A stretch of 64,000 bases of DNA from Streptomyces sp. WAC05374 (GCF_004353505.1 NZ_SMNQ01000023.1:47675-111674), one strand, 5' to 3'. Counted from the first letter of the stretch, positions 17,431 to 26,660 are shown. The notes: generated from the sequence alone by a model not told the origin. Made by a program: numbers and translations.

Positions 17431-20247
17431 CTAGAGGTCGCCGAACATGTCCAGCAGGGTCTGCTCGTCCGGTTCGGGGGTGGTGTGCCGGCCCGGCGGG
17501 ACCTGTTCGGCCCAGACCGTCTTGCCCTGGGGCATGAACCGGGCGCCCCAGCTCTTGGTGAACCGGGCGACCAGGAACAGGCCCCGGCCGCCCTCCTCGG
17601 TGGTCGCCGCGCGGCGGATACGGGGCGAGGTGTTGCTGCGGTCGGACACCTCGCAGATCAGCGAGCCGTCGCGGAGCAGGCGCAGGGACACGGGCCCCTG
17701 GCCGCCGTACCGCACGGCGTTGGTGACCAGCTCGCTGACCACCAGGCCGGTGCTGAAGTCCAGCTCGGTCAGGTCCCACTCGGCGAGCTGGTGGTGCGTC
17801 AGGGCGCGGGCCCGGGCCACCACCGAGGGGTCGGAGGGCAGCTCCCAGGACGCCACCCGGTCGTCGGGCAGCGCGTGCACGCGGGCCAGGAGCAGGGCCA
17901 CGTCGTCGCGGGGGCCGTCGGGGAGCAGGGTGCGGGTGACCCGGTCGCAGATCCGCTCCAGGGAGGGCTCCGGCACGTCGAGCGCGTCCAGGAGCTGCTT
18001 GGTGCGGGCGTCGGTGTCGGTGTCGCCGAAGCCGCGGCTCTCCTTGAGCAGGCCGTCGGTGTACAGCGCCAGCAGGCTGCCCTCCGGCAGGTCGACCGTG
18101 CCCGGTTCGTACGGCTGGAGCCCGCCGAGCCCCAGCGGCGGGCCGGCCGGCAGGTCGAGCAGCCGCGCCGGGCCGTCCGGCACCAGCAGCGCGGGCGGCG
18201 GGTGACCGGCCCGGGCGGCCGTGCAGCGGCACGACACCGGGTCGTACACGGCGTACAGGCAGGTCGCCGCCGTGGCGGGGTCCTCCTCCAGGGAGGCGCC
18301 GGAGGTGCGGCTGACCAGGTCGTCCAGGTGGGTCAGCACCTCCTCGGGCGGCAGGTCCAGGGCGGCCAGCGTGTGGACGGCCGTCCGCAGCCGGCCCATG
18401 GTGGCCGCCGCCTGGAGCCCGTGCCCGGCCACGTCCCCGACGACCAGGGCCACGCGCAGCCCCGACAGCGGGATCGCGTCGAACCAGTCGCCGCCCACGC
18501 CCGCCCGGGCGTCGGCGGGCAGATAGCGGGACGCCAGCTCCACGGCCGTCAGCCGGGGCGTGTCACGCGGCAGCAGGCTCCGCTGGAGCGTCAGGGACGC
18601 CTGGTGCTCCTGGCTGTAGCGGCGGGCGTTGTCCACGCTGATCGCGGCGCGCGCCGCCAGCTCGCCCGCCAGCGCCAGGTCGTCCTCCTCGTACGGCCAG
18701 GTCCTGCCGCGCCGGTAGAACCCCACCAGGCCCAGGACGGCTCCCCGCGCGGACAGCGGGGCGCCCAGGTAGGAGTGCACGCCCTCGCCGAGCAGGTCGA
18801 CGGGGTGCTCGTCACCGGCCGGCGGACCGGTCAGGGCGGCGGTCAGCACCGTGTCCGTCACCGGCCTGCCGGTGCCCAGGCACCGGGCCTGCGGGCTGCC
18901 GGGCGGGTAGGCGACCGGCTCGTCCACCCGGCCGACCGGTGCGTCGCGGGAGTCCTCGCCCGCCCAGGCCGCCGCCCTGCGCAGGGCCGCCTTCGGGGCG
19001 GCGCGCCCGCCCGGGGGCTCCTCGCCCGCGAGGGCGCCCTCGACGAGGTCGACCACCACGACGTCGGCGAAGCGCGGTACGGCGATCTCGGCCAGCTCCT
19101 CGGCGGTGCGCCGCGCGTCCAGGGTGGTGCCGAGGCGGGCGCCCGCCTCGTTCAGCAGCGCCAGCCGCCCGCGCGCCTCGGCGGCCAGGCGGCCGACCCC
19201 CGGCTCGCCCACCAGCAGCAGCCACGCGTCGGGCCGCGCACCGGCCCCCTCCGCCTCGCCGGGCTGCTCCGGCCGGCCGGGCGGGCGGTGCAGCAGGGGC
19301 ACGTCCCGGCCGTCCGGGGCGGTCGCGGTGACCGTCGTACCGCCGGCGGCGGAGCCGGCCCGGTCACGCGGGCCCTCGCGGCCCGGGTCGGCGAAGCTGA
19401 CCTCCACGGCCGCGCCCTCCGCCTCGCCGTGGTGCAGCTCCCGGCGGCGCAGCGTGGCCACGCGGCCGCCCGCGAGCGCCACCTCGGCGAACGCCTCACC
19501 GCCGGAGGAGATCAGCTCGATGGCGCTCTCCAGCAGCGCCAGCCGCTCCTGCGGGGCCAGCCGGGGCGCCGCCGCGCCGAGCGGCGTGAGCTCGCCGGTT
19601 TCCAGGTGCAGCCGCCCGTGGCCGCCGCGCTCGCGGGCGTGCAGGAAGGAGCTCATCAGGTTCCGTTCCCTGGCGGTGCTCAGTTCCAGCAGGCGTTCGG
19701 CGATCCGGTCGGTGGCCTCGTGGAGGGCGAGCGCCATGCCGGGCCGGGCCAGTTCCCTGGGTATGGAGAGGTTGACCGCGCCCTGGACGCTGCCGCCCAC
19801 CGGGTCCCGCACCGGGGCGGCCATACAGGTCAGCTCCTTGAGGTTGTGCAGGAAGTGCTCGTGGCCGACGACCACGAAGGGTGACCGGGTGCTCAGCACC
19901 ATGCTGACGCTGCTGGTGCCCATGAACCGCTCGTCGACGTTGGCGCCCGGGACCAGCGAGGCGGCGTCCATGAGGTCCAGCCCGACGGGGTCGCCGCGCC
20001 GGTCGACGATGTGCGCCCGGGCGTCGGCCAGCGTCACCGTGACGGGCAGGCCGGAGAACCGTTCGCACAGGTGCTCCAGCACCGGTGCGGCGGCCCTGAC
20101 GAGCCGGGACTCCGGATCGAGGTCGCTCTCGACCGGCAGGGCGGCACCCTCGGTGTCGATCCCCAGGGACCGTGAGCGCTGCCAGGAGGCGAGGATCTCC
20201 GGACGCACTCCGCCGACGGGCGGCCTCTGCTCACCGCGATCATCCAC
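17431..20247 (-). CDS. SpoIIE-type PP2C phosphatase with GAF domains and C-terminal anti-sigma-like ATPase domain
   Basis: About 938 residues. Order: an N-terminal region like the GAF part of acetoin-type regulators (VRPEILASWQRSRSLGID; then RFMGTSSVSMVLSTRSPFVVVGHEHF), a middle region, a GAF domain (LNEAGARLGTTLDARRTAEELAEIAVP), the PP2C core (VGGDWFDAIPL, VVGDVAGHGLQAAATMGRLR, LALYTDGLLKE, GPRDDVALLLARV), and an HATPase domain with N box (LVVSELVTNAVRYG) and G boxes (EGGRGLFLV). Such proteins dephosphorylate anti-sigma antagonists or phosphorylate them through the kinase domain. The GTG at 20247 lacks a clear ribosome site; an in-frame GTG about 13 codons downstream is an alternative. No anti-sigma gene is adjacent. 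Confidence 0.88.
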   Translation of the reverse strand: MDDRGEQRPPVGGVRPEILASWQRSRSLGIDTEGAALPVESDLDPESRLVRAAAPVLEHLCERFSGLPVTVTLADARAHIVDRRGDPVGLDLMDAASLVPGANVDERFMGTSSVSMVLSTRSPFVVVGHEHFLHNLKELTCMAAPVRDPVGGSVQGAVNLSIPRELARPGMALALHEATDRIAERLLELSTARERNLMSSFLHARERGGHGRLHLETGELTPLGAAAPRLAPQERLALLESAIELISSGGEAFAEVALAGGRVATLRRRELHHGEAEGAAVEVSFADPGREGPRDRAGSAAGGTTVTATAPDGRDVPLLHRPPGRPEQPGEAEGAGARPDAWLLLVGEPGVGRLAAEARGRLALLNEAGARLGTTLDARRTAEELAEIAVPRFADVVVVDLVEGALAGEEPPGGRAAPKAALRRAAAWAGEDSRDAPVGRVDEPVAYPPGSPQARCLGTGRPVTDTVLTAALTGPPAGDEHPVDLLGEGVHSYLGAPLSARGAVLGLVGFYRRGRTWPYEEDDLALAGELAARAAISVDNARRYSQEHQASLTLQRSLLPRDTPRLTAVELASRYLPADARAGVGGDWFDAIPLSGLRVALVVGDVAGHGLQAAATMGRLRTAVHTLAALDLPPEEVLTHLDDLVSRTSGASLEEDPATAATCLYAVYDPVSCRCTAARAGHPPPALLVPDGPARLLDLPAGPPLGLGGLQPYEPGTVDLPEGSLLALYTDGLLKESRGFGDTDTDARTKQLLDALDVPEPSLERICDRVTRTLLPDGPRDDVALLLARVHALPDDRVASWELPSDPSVVARARALTHHQLAEWDLTELDFSTGLVVSELVTNAVRYGGQGPVSLRLLRDGSLICEVSDRSNTSPRIRRAATTEEGGRGLFLVARFTKSWGARFMPQGKTVWAEQVPPGRHTTPEPDEQTLLDMFGDL

Positions 20248-20306
20248 AAAACCAGGATAATCGGGCGAATCGCCCCTCGCGGCCCCGGGGCCCCGGGGCC
20301 GGGCCC

Positions 20307-20804
20307 TCAGCCCGCGGCCAGCGTCTCCGGGTCGATGACCTTGGTGTTCTGGGCGGCGGCGACCCGCCACACCCCGTCGTCCTTGGCCAGTACGTACAGC
20401 GGGGTGCCCGGCACGGCGTCCGGGTTGTCCGCCACCAGGGACGCCGGGTCGGCCTGCCCCCGGAACACCTCGTCGAGCCGCTCGCCACCGCGGGTGACCG
20501 GCCGCTGGCGCACCTTGACCGCGGCGACGTCGGGCCGCACGAACAGGATGTGCTCCACCTCGTAGGTGGCGGTCACGTCGTGGTCGATCGTGCCGGGCAG
20601 GACCTTGTGCGTGAAGGCGCTGATCTCGTCGAAGCCGGTCAGCCGCTTGCCGTGGGCGGTGGTCCAGAACGCGTCCCGGCGGAAGCCGCCCATGAAGGCG
20701 CCGGGGAGGGCGTTCTGCTGGGCGTGCTGCACGCCGGCGACGAACGCGACGATGGCGTCCACGTCCTCCTGCGGGACCGGTACGCCGGTGACCTGCGGGT
20801 TCAT
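20307..20804 (-). CDS. SnoaL-like / SgcJ-EcaC family protein
   Basis: 165 residues. It fits the NTF2-like fold family listed as SgcJ/EcaC oxidoreductases: an N-terminal helix (PQEDVDAIVAFVAGVQHAQQNA), the FMGGFRRDAFWTTAHGKRLTGFDEISAFT stretch, and the final strands TPLYVLAKDDGVWRVAAAQNTKVI. Members are small dimers with a hydrophobic pocket; many have no known reaction. The ATG at 20804 was chosen for its GGGAG site and family N-terminus. It stands alone between the phosphatase and a DinB-type gene, so no substrate is suggested. Confidence 0.8.
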   Translation of the reverse strand: MNPQVTGVPVPQEDVDAIVAFVAGVQHAQQNALPGAFMGGFRRDAFWTTAHGKRLTGFDEISAFTHKVLPGTIDHDVTATYEVEHILFVRPDVAAVKVRQRPVTRGGERLDEVFRGQADPASLVADNPDAVPGTPLYVLAKDDGVWRVAAAQNTKVIDPETLAAG

Positions 20805-20883
20805 GATGTCTCCCGGGGTGAGGGGTTCGTTGCGCCGTCCAGCTTTCAACCTCGACCGCGGTTGATGTCAACCGGCTTGGGCG

Positions 20884-21390
20884 TCAGGCCCCGACCGTGC
20901 CGTCGACACCCTCGCGCAGCAGGTCCGCGTGCCCGTTGTGACGCGCGTACTCGTGGATCAGGTGCAGCATCACGTGCCGCAGGGAGACGTCGATGCCCCA
21001 GCGGGCGTTGTGGCCCGTGACATCGAGCGACGGGGCCGACGCCTCGACACGGCGGGCGTGTTCGACCTCCGCCTCCCAGGCGGCGAACGCCTCCGCGCGC
21101 GTGGCGCCCGTCGCGTCGTACGCCACCTGGTAGTCGCCCTCGGGCGACCAGACGAGCGGGACGTCCTCGCCGGCCATGGTCCGGCGGAACCAGGCGCGTT
21201 CCACCTCGGCCATGTGCCGGACCAGGCCCAGCAGGGAGAGCGCCGACGGCGGCATCGAACGGCGGCGCAGGTCCTCGTCGGACAGGCCGTCGCACTTCAT
21301 GGCCAGAGTGGCGCGGTGGTAGTCCAGGAAGGCGCGCAGCATCGCGCGTTCGTCCCCGACCAGAGGCGGGCCGGTGCGTTCCGTGGTCAC
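20884..21390 (-). CDS. DinB-family protein
   Basis: 168 residues of four-helix-bundle DinB/DUF664 type: LRAFLDYHRATLAMKCDGLSDEDL, LGLVRHMAEVERAWFRRTMAGED, and SLRHVMLHLIHEYARHNGHADLLRE. The three His (in LVRHMAEVE and the HEYARHNGHAD segment) are in the metal-site positions. The usual role of these proteins is thiol-dependent (in actinobacteria mycothiol or bacillithiol) transfer, but individual substrates are unknown. GTG start at 21390 with a GAAGGGAT site. It is divergent from the MDMPI-GNAT fusion, which has a related N-terminal domain. Confidence 0.85.
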   Translation of the reverse strand: MTTERTGPPLVGDERAMLRAFLDYHRATLAMKCDGLSDEDLRRRSMPPSALSLLGLVRHMAEVERAWFRRTMAGEDVPLVWSPEGDYQVAYDATGATRAEAFAAWEAEVEHARRVEASAPSLDVTGHNARWGIDVSLRHVMLHLIHEYARHNGHADLLREGVDGTVGA

Positions 21391-21566
21391 GGCGGAATCC
21401 CTTCGACGGGTGCGGCGGGCACGTGCTCGCGACCCAGGATGGATCACCACGGCGGCACGGCCCAGCGGATATCGGCGCCCGGCGGAAACGGCACGGCCCG
21501 GCGGACGTTCACCCCGGGGGAAAAACCGGTGGCCCCGGCCGGGCACGGGCCCCTAGGGTCGCCGGT

Positions 21567-22628
21567 ATGACGATCATGGGAGCGCACGACGTCGACGAAG
21601 CGGTGGCGATCACGAGCGCGGCGCTGCGCACGGTGGCGGACCGGGACTGGTCCGGCCCGGCGGCCGGCCTGGAGTGGAGCTGTTACGACACGGCGGTCCA
21701 CATCGCCGAGGACTTCACCGGCTACGCCACGCAGTTGACCGGCCGGGCCACCGACTCCTACGCCCCCTTCGTCCTCAGCGCCGAGCCCGGCACCGACCCG
21801 GCCGGACTCGTCCGCGTCATCGAGGTGACCGGCGGGCTGCTGTCCGCCGTCGTCCGCACCACGCCCCACGGCGTCCGCGCCTGGCACCCGTACGGCATGG
21901 CCGGGGCCGACGGCTTCGCGGCCATGGGCGTCGTCGAGACGCTGCTGCACACGTACGACATCCTCGGCGCCCTCGGCACTCCCGGCTGGCAGCCGCCCGG
22001 CCACCTGGCCGCCCGCGTCCTGGACACGCTCTTCCCCCACGTCCCGCGCACGGACGACCCGTGGCGGACCCTGCTCCGGGCGACGGGCCGCACGGCCGTC
22101 GACGACCGGCCGCGCCCGGCCGTCTGGCGCTGGTACGCCGACCCGGTGGCCGCCGAGCGCCTGGTGCTGTGCGAGGTCTCCCCGCTGGTCGCGGCCGACC
22201 TGCACGGCGGCGGCGACGGCGGCTTCACCTGGGCCGACGGCGGCCCGCCGGAGGGCACCCGGTTCGCCGCCGGCATGGTGACCGAGGCCCGCGAGGCGGG
22301 GACGTACCGCCCGGGCTGGGGCACGTACGCCATCGTCCGGGCCGCCGACCGCCGGGCGGTGGGCGCCATCGGCTTCCACGCCGCCCCGGACGCCGACGGC
22401 CGCGCCGAGATCGGCTACGACCTCGTCGAGGGCGCCCGCGGCCACGGCTACGCCACCGAGGCCGTGCGCGCCCTCACCGACTGGGCCCTCGCCCAGCCCG
22501 GGGTGAGCGTGCTGCGCGCCACCGTCGACCACGGCAACGCCCCCTCGCACGCGGTCGTCACCCGCGCCGGGTTCACCCCGGTCACCGACACCGACGACGG
22601 CACGGTCTACGAACTGCGCCGAAGCTGA
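21567..22628 (+). CDS. Fusion of a maleylpyruvate isomerase-like (DinB-fold) domain with a GNAT acetyltransferase
   Basis: 353 residues. Residues 1 to ~190 resemble the mycothiol-dependent maleylpyruvate isomerase N-terminal fold (ITSAALRTVADRDWSGPAAGLEWSCYDTAVHIAEDFTGY, with the metal-type His in VHIAED, and VVETLLHTYDIL). From ~195 a GNAT domain begins, with WGTYAIVRAADRRAVGAIGFH, AEIGYDLVEGARGHGYATEAVRALTDWA (the acetyl-CoA Q/R-x-x-G-x-G/A loop) and VDHGNAPSHAVVTRAGF. This suggests an N-acetyltransferase with a thiol-linked accessory domain. The last 22 nt overlap the end of the convergent gene. Target unknown. Confidence 0.85.
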   Translation: MTIMGAHDVDEAVAITSAALRTVADRDWSGPAAGLEWSCYDTAVHIAEDFTGYATQLTGRATDSYAPFVLSAEPGTDPAGLVRVIEVTGGLLSAVVRTTPHGVRAWHPYGMAGADGFAAMGVVETLLHTYDILGALGTPGWQPPGHLAARVLDTLFPHVPRTDDPWRTLLRATGRTAVDDRPRPAVWRWYADPVAAERLVLCEVSPLVAADLHGGGDGGFTWADGGPPEGTRFAAGMVTEAREAGTYRPGWGTYAIVRAADRRAVGAIGFHAAPDADGRAEIGYDLVEGARGHGYATEAVRALTDWALAQPGVSVLRATVDHGNAPSHAVVTRAGFTPVTDTDDGTVYELRRS

Positions 22629-23332
22629 CCGGCGATGTCCCGCACCGCGTCCATCGCGCGGTGCAGCAGCCCCGGGCCGAACGTGACGCGCGTGGCACCC
22701 AGGCGCCCCAGCTCCGCGACCGGCGGGCCGCCCGGGAGCGGTGCCACGTTGAGGGGGCCCGCGATCTCCGCGCGCAGGAGCGGCAGGTGCGCGGGCGGCA
22801 CGCCGATGGGGTACACGCAGTCGGCGCCCGCCGCCACGTACAGCCGCGCCCGGGCGATGGCGTCCTCCGGGTCGGTGACGCCCCGGAGGAAGGAGTCCAC
22901 GCGGGCGTTCAGGAACAGCCGGTCGCCCGCCTCCGCCCGTACCCGGGCCAGCCAGTCGGCGTGCGCCCGCGGCTCCCGCAGCACACCGGCCCGGGAGTCC
23001 TCCAGGTTCACGCCCACCGCGCCGGCCTCCAGGACGCGGGCGACCAGCTCCTTCGGCGCGAGCCCGTAACCGCCCTCCACGTCCGCCGACACCGGCACGG
23101 AGACCGCCCGGGTGATCCGGCGGACGGCCGCGAACATCTCACCGGCGGGGGTCGCACCGTCCTCGTACCCCAGGGACGCCGCCACCCCCGCGGACGGCGT
23201 GGCCAGGGCCGGGAACCCGGCCTCCTCGAAGGCGCGGGCACTGGCCGCGTCCCACGGGCCGGGCAGCACCAAGGGGTCGCCCGGTGCCCGGCCATGGTGC
23301 AGGGCGCGGAACGCGGCGACGGCGTCCGTCAC
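22607..23332 (-). CDS. Isocitrate lyase / phosphoenolpyruvate mutase family protein
   Basis: 241 residues. The TIM-barrel motifs of the ICL/PEPM superfamily are present: LVLPGPWDAASARAFEEAGFPALATPSAG, VSVPVSADVEGGYGL (metal-binding Asp and Glu), VGVNLEDS, and FLNARVDSFL. The usual catalytic Cys motif of isocitrate lyase is not seen, so this is a C-C or P-C lyase-type relative (oxaloacetate hydrolase, 2-methylisocitrate-lyase-like or unknown). The GTG start overlaps the AhpD-like gene stop (GTGA), so the two are co-translated. Its own stop lies 22 nt inside the convergent GNAT fusion gene. Confidence 0.85.
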   Translation of the reverse strand: MTDAVAAFRALHHGRAPGDPLVLPGPWDAASARAFEEAGFPALATPSAGVAASLGYEDGATPAGEMFAAVRRITRAVSVPVSADVEGGYGLAPKELVARVLEAGAVGVNLEDSRAGVLREPRAHADWLARVRAEAGDRLFLNARVDSFLRGVTDPEDAIARARLYVAAGADCVYPIGVPPAHLPLLRAEIAGPLNVAPLPGGPPVAELGRLGATRVTFGPGLLHRAMDAVRDIAGQLRRSS

Positions 23333-23871
23333 TTGGCGCCGCTCTTGAACTGGCCGGGGGTGTAGTGGCCCGGGGACTGGCGGGTGGCGACACCGAAGCG
23401 GTTCCAGGCGTTGATGACCGTGATCGCGGCGATGAGCTGGGCCAGTTCCGTCTCGTCGAAGTGCCCGGCGGCCCTCTCGTACACCTCGTCCGGGACGAAA
23501 CCGTCCGTCAGGACCGTGACCGCCTCCGTCAGTTCGATCGCCGCGAGCTCCTTCTCGGTGTAGAAGTGCCGCGACTCCTCCCAGGCGCTGAGCTGGACGA
23601 TCCGCTCGACCGACTCGCCGGCCGCCAGCGCGTCCTTGGTGTGCATGTCCAGGCAGTAGGCGCAGTGGTTGAGCTGCGAGGCCCGGATCTTGACGAGCTC
23701 GAGGAGGACCGGGTCCACGCCCCGGCGGGCGGCCGCGTCCAGCCGGATCATGGCCTTGAAGACCTCGGGGGCGTGCTCGGTCCAGGCGAGGCGGGGGCAG
23801 TGCTCGGTGGCGTACGCGTCCGCCGGGGTCTGCGGGTGGGGCTGGGTCTGCGTCGTCGTCTCTGTCGTCAT
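23329..23871 (-). CDS. Carboxymuconolactone decarboxylase / AhpD-like peroxidase family protein
   Basis: 180 residues. The CMD domain has the redox motif NHCAYCLDMHTKDAL (Cys-x-x-Cys with a following His), the AhpD hallmark for thiol-dependent peroxide reduction; ELTEAVTVLTDGFVPDEVYERA and LIAAITVINAWNRFGVATRQ complete the helical fold. ATG at 23871 follows a short Thr/Gln-rich N-terminus. It is first in a two-gene unit with the ICL/PEPM protein and is divergent, with only 47 bp between, from the MocR-type regulator, which is the likely controller. Confidence 0.9.
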   Translation of the reverse strand: MTTETTTQTQPHPQTPADAYATEHCPRLAWTEHAPEVFKAMIRLDAAARRGVDPVLLELVKIRASQLNHCAYCLDMHTKDALAAGESVERIVQLSAWEESRHFYTEKELAAIELTEAVTVLTDGFVPDEVYERAAGHFDETELAQLIAAITVINAWNRFGVATRQSPGHYTPGQFKSGAK

Positions 23872-23918
23872 GGCCACGACCGTACGGGGTGGATGGCGCA
23901 CGGGTATGGTCCATTTCC

Positions 23919-25355
23919 ATGACGGATTCCTGGGCCGCTTTCGGCGCCGACCTCCACCTGGACCTGCGCGGCCCCGGGCTGCGGTCCGGCCTGATGGACG
24001 CGCTGCGGGAGGCCGTGCGGACCGGGCGGCTCGCGCCCGGGACACGGCTGCCGTCCTCCCGCTCGCTCGCCGCCGACCTCGGCATCGCCCGCAACACGGT
24101 CGCCGACGCGTACGCCGAGCTCGTGGCCGAGGGCTGGCTCACCGCCCGGCAGGGCTCCGGCACGCGCGTCGCGCCGCGCGCCACCCCGCGCCCCGGCCCG
24201 GGCCAGGCACCCCGCGGCGGTGCCCACAGGGGCGCGCCGGCCCGCCCCGCACCGGCCCGGCGCCCGCCCGTGCGCCGCACCGCCGCCCACACCCTGCACC
24301 CCGGCACGCCCGACCTCGGGTCCTTCCCGCGCGGCGAGTGGCTCAAGGCGGCCCGCCGCGCGCTGACGTCCGCCCCGCACGAGGCGTTCGGCTACGGCGA
24401 ACCGCACGGCCGCATCGAGCTGCGTACCGTCCTCGCCGACTACCTGGCACGGGCCCGGGGCGTGTACGCCGACCCCGGCCGCATCGTCATCTGCTCCGGC
24501 TTCGTCCACGGGCTGCGGCTGATGGCCCGGGTGCTGCGGGGGCGTCAGGTGCGGGACGTGGCCGTCGAGTCCTACGGGCTCGACATCCACTGGGACCTGC
24601 TCGGCGAGGCCGGTCTGCGCACGCCCGCCCTGCCCTTCGACGAGACCGGCACGAGGGTCGGGGCGCTGGGCCGGGAGGGCGCGGTCCTGATGACGGCCGC
24701 CCACCAGTTCCCGCTCGGTGGCGCACTGCCGCCGGACCGGCGTGCCGAGGCCGTCGACTGGGCGCGGCGCACGGGCGCGCTGATCCTGGAGGACGACTAC
24801 GACGGCGAGTTCCGCTACGACCGCCAGCCGGTCGGCGCCCTCCAGGGCCTGGACCCCGAGCGGGTGGTCTACCTCGGCACGGCGAGCAAGTCGCTGACGC
24901 CCGGGATACGGCTGGGCTGGATGGTGCTCCCGGAGGCCCTCGTGGGGGACGTCCTGGCGGCGAAGGACCACTCCGACTGGGTGTCGAGCGCGCTGGACCA
25001 ACTGACGCTGGCGGAGTTCATCCGCTCCGGCGCGTACGACCGGCACGTACGGGGCATGCGGCTGCGCTACCGGCGGCGGCGCGACCAGCTCGTGGCCGCG
25101 CTCGCCGACCGGGCGCCCGACATCCGCGTCAGCGGCATCGCGGCCGGGCTCCACGCCGTGCTGGAGCTGCCGCCCGGCACGGAGCGGTCCGTCGTCCAGG
25201 CCGCCGCGTGGCAGGGCCTGGCCGTCCAGGGCCTGGACCGCTTCCGCCACCCCGACGTGCCGCCCGGCCGCGACGCCCTGGTGGTGGGCTACGCCACCCC
25301 GACCGACAGCGCCTGGGCGGGCGCCCTGGACGCCCTGTGCCGCGCGCTGCCCTGA
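23919..25355 (+). CDS. MocR/PdxR-type GntR regulator with aminotransferase domain
   Basis: 478 residues. N-terminal winged HTH of GntR type (LMDALREAVRTGRLAPGTRLPSSRSLAADLGIARNTVADAY), a Pro/Ala/Arg-rich linker, then a fold-type I PLP aminotransferase-like domain (HTLHPGTPDLGSFPRGEWLKA, ILEDDYDGEFRYDRQPVGALQGL, and YLGTASKSLTPGIRLGWMVLP with the PLP-binding Lys). MocR regulators sense PLP or amino compounds. The gene is divergent from the AhpD-like/ICL-PEPM pair across a 47-bp gap, so control of that unit is likely; whether vitamin B6 or amine metabolism is involved cannot be read here. Confidence 0.9.
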   Translation: MTDSWAAFGADLHLDLRGPGLRSGLMDALREAVRTGRLAPGTRLPSSRSLAADLGIARNTVADAYAELVAEGWLTARQGSGTRVAPRATPRPGPGQAPRGGAHRGAPARPAPARRPPVRRTAAHTLHPGTPDLGSFPRGEWLKAARRALTSAPHEAFGYGEPHGRIELRTVLADYLARARGVYADPGRIVICSGFVHGLRLMARVLRGRQVRDVAVESYGLDIHWDLLGEAGLRTPALPFDETGTRVGALGREGAVLMTAAHQFPLGGALPPDRRAEAVDWARRTGALILEDDYDGEFRYDRQPVGALQGLDPERVVYLGTASKSLTPGIRLGWMVLPEALVGDVLAAKDHSDWVSSALDQLTLAEFIRSGAYDRHVRGMRLRYRRRRDQLVAALADRAPDIRVSGIAAGLHAVLELPPGTERSVVQAAAWQGLAVQGLDRFRHPDVPPGRDALVVGYATPTDSAWAGALDALCRALP

Positions 25356-25359
25356 ACCG

Positions 25360-26562
25360 TCAGCGCAGCACCTGGCGCAACTGCTCCAGGCCCCAGTCCA
25401 GGTCCTCCTTGCTGATCACCAGCGGCGGGGCGATGCGGATCGTCGAGCCGTGGGTGTCCTTCACCAGGACCCCGCGCTCCATCAGCCGCTCCGAGATCTC
25501 CCGCCCCGTGCCCAGGGCGGGCACGACGTCCACCCCGGCCCACAGGCCCCGGCCGCGCACCGCCTCCACGGCGCCCCCGCCCACCATCAGCCCCAGCTCG
25601 TGGTGGAGATGGTCGCCCAGCTCGGCCGCCCGCTGCTGGTACTCGCCGGTGCGCAGCATCGCCACGACCTCCAGGGCCACCGCGCACGCCAGCGGGTTCC
25701 CGCCGAACGTCGACCCGTGCTCGCCCGGCCGGTGCACCCCGAGGACCGCCGCGCTCGACACGACCGCCGACACCGGCACCACACCGCCGCCCAGCGCCTT
25801 GCCCAGCAGGTACATGTCCGGGACGACGCCCTCGTGTTCGCACGCGAACGTCCGGCCGGTGCGGCCCAGGCCCGACTGGATCTCGTCCGCGATGAACAGC
25901 ACGTCCCGCCGCCGGGTCAGCTCCCGGACCGCCGGCAGGTACCCGGGCGGCGGCACCAGCACCCCGGCCTCGCCCTGGATCGGCTCCAGCAGGACGGCCA
26001 CGGTGTTCTCCGTCATGGCCTCCTCCATCGCCGTCAGGTCCCCGTACGGCACGATCTCGAAGCCCGGCGTGTACGGGCCGTGGTCCGCCCGCGCCTCGGG
26101 GTCGGTGGAGAAGCTGATGATTGTGGTCGTCCGGCCGTGGAAGTTGTTCGCCGCCACGATGATCTTGGCCATGCCGTCCGGCACGCCCTTGACGCGGTAG
26201 CCCCACTTGCGGGCGGTCTTCACGGCGGTCTCCACCGCCTCCGCCCCGGTGTTCATCGGCAGCACCATCTCCATGCCGCACAACTGAGCGAGCCGCTCGC
26301 AGAAGTCGGCGAACCTGTCGTGGTGGAACGCGCGGGACGTCAGCGTCACCCGCTCGAGCTGCGCCTTCGCGGCCTCGATCAGCCGCCGGTTGCCATGGCC
26401 GAAGTTGAGCGCCGAGTAGCCGGCGAGCATGTCGAGGTAGCGCCGCCCCTCCACATCGGTCATCCAGGCGCCGTCCGCCGACGACACGACGACGGGCAAC
26501 GGGTGGTAGTTGTGCGCGCTGTGCGCCTCGGCGGAAGCGATCGCGTCTTGTGTGCTCGACAC
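25360..26562 (-). CDS. rocD: Ornithine aminotransferase
   Basis: 400 residues, class III PLP aminotransferase. It converts ornithine plus 2-oxoglutarate to glutamate-5-semialdehyde. Family features: SAHNYHPLPVVVSSADGAWMTDVEGRRYLDMLAGYSALNFGHGN, LPMNTGAEAVETAVKTARKWGY, the NNFHGRTTTIISFSTD aromatic stretch, LFIADEIQSGLGRTG, and LLGKALGGGVVPVSA with the catalytic Lys. These match RocD closely. The GTG at 26562 has a GGAG site, giving N-terminus MSSTQDAIA. Divergent from glyA. It ends 4 nt from the stop of the MocR-type gene, tail to tail. Confidence 0.93.
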   Translation of the reverse strand: MSSTQDAIASAEAHSAHNYHPLPVVVSSADGAWMTDVEGRRYLDMLAGYSALNFGHGNRRLIEAAKAQLERVTLTSRAFHHDRFADFCERLAQLCGMEMVLPMNTGAEAVETAVKTARKWGYRVKGVPDGMAKIIVAANNFHGRTTTIISFSTDPEARADHGPYTPGFEIVPYGDLTAMEEAMTENTVAVLLEPIQGEAGVLVPPPGYLPAVRELTRRRDVLFIADEIQSGLGRTGRTFACEHEGVVPDMYLLGKALGGGVVPVSAVVSSAAVLGVHRPGEHGSTFGGNPLACAVALEVVAMLRTGEYQQRAAELGDHLHHELGLMVGGGAVEAVRGRGLWAGVDVVPALGTGREISERLMERGVLVKDTHGSTIRIAPPLVISKEDLDWGLEQLRQVLR

Positions 26563-26660
26563 GGGATCTCCGTTCGTCCTGCGGCGTGGGGCGGGAGTGG
26601 CGCCCCTTTCTATCGTCGCTCGCCATGCGGACGAAGAAACCTCGCCCCGGGCGCGGCGGC

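Noticed and set aside
17485..19884. Plus-strand frame of ~800 codons opposite the phosphatase
   Set aside because: No conserved domain and mirrored composition; PP2C and HATPase motifs are clear on the minus strand.
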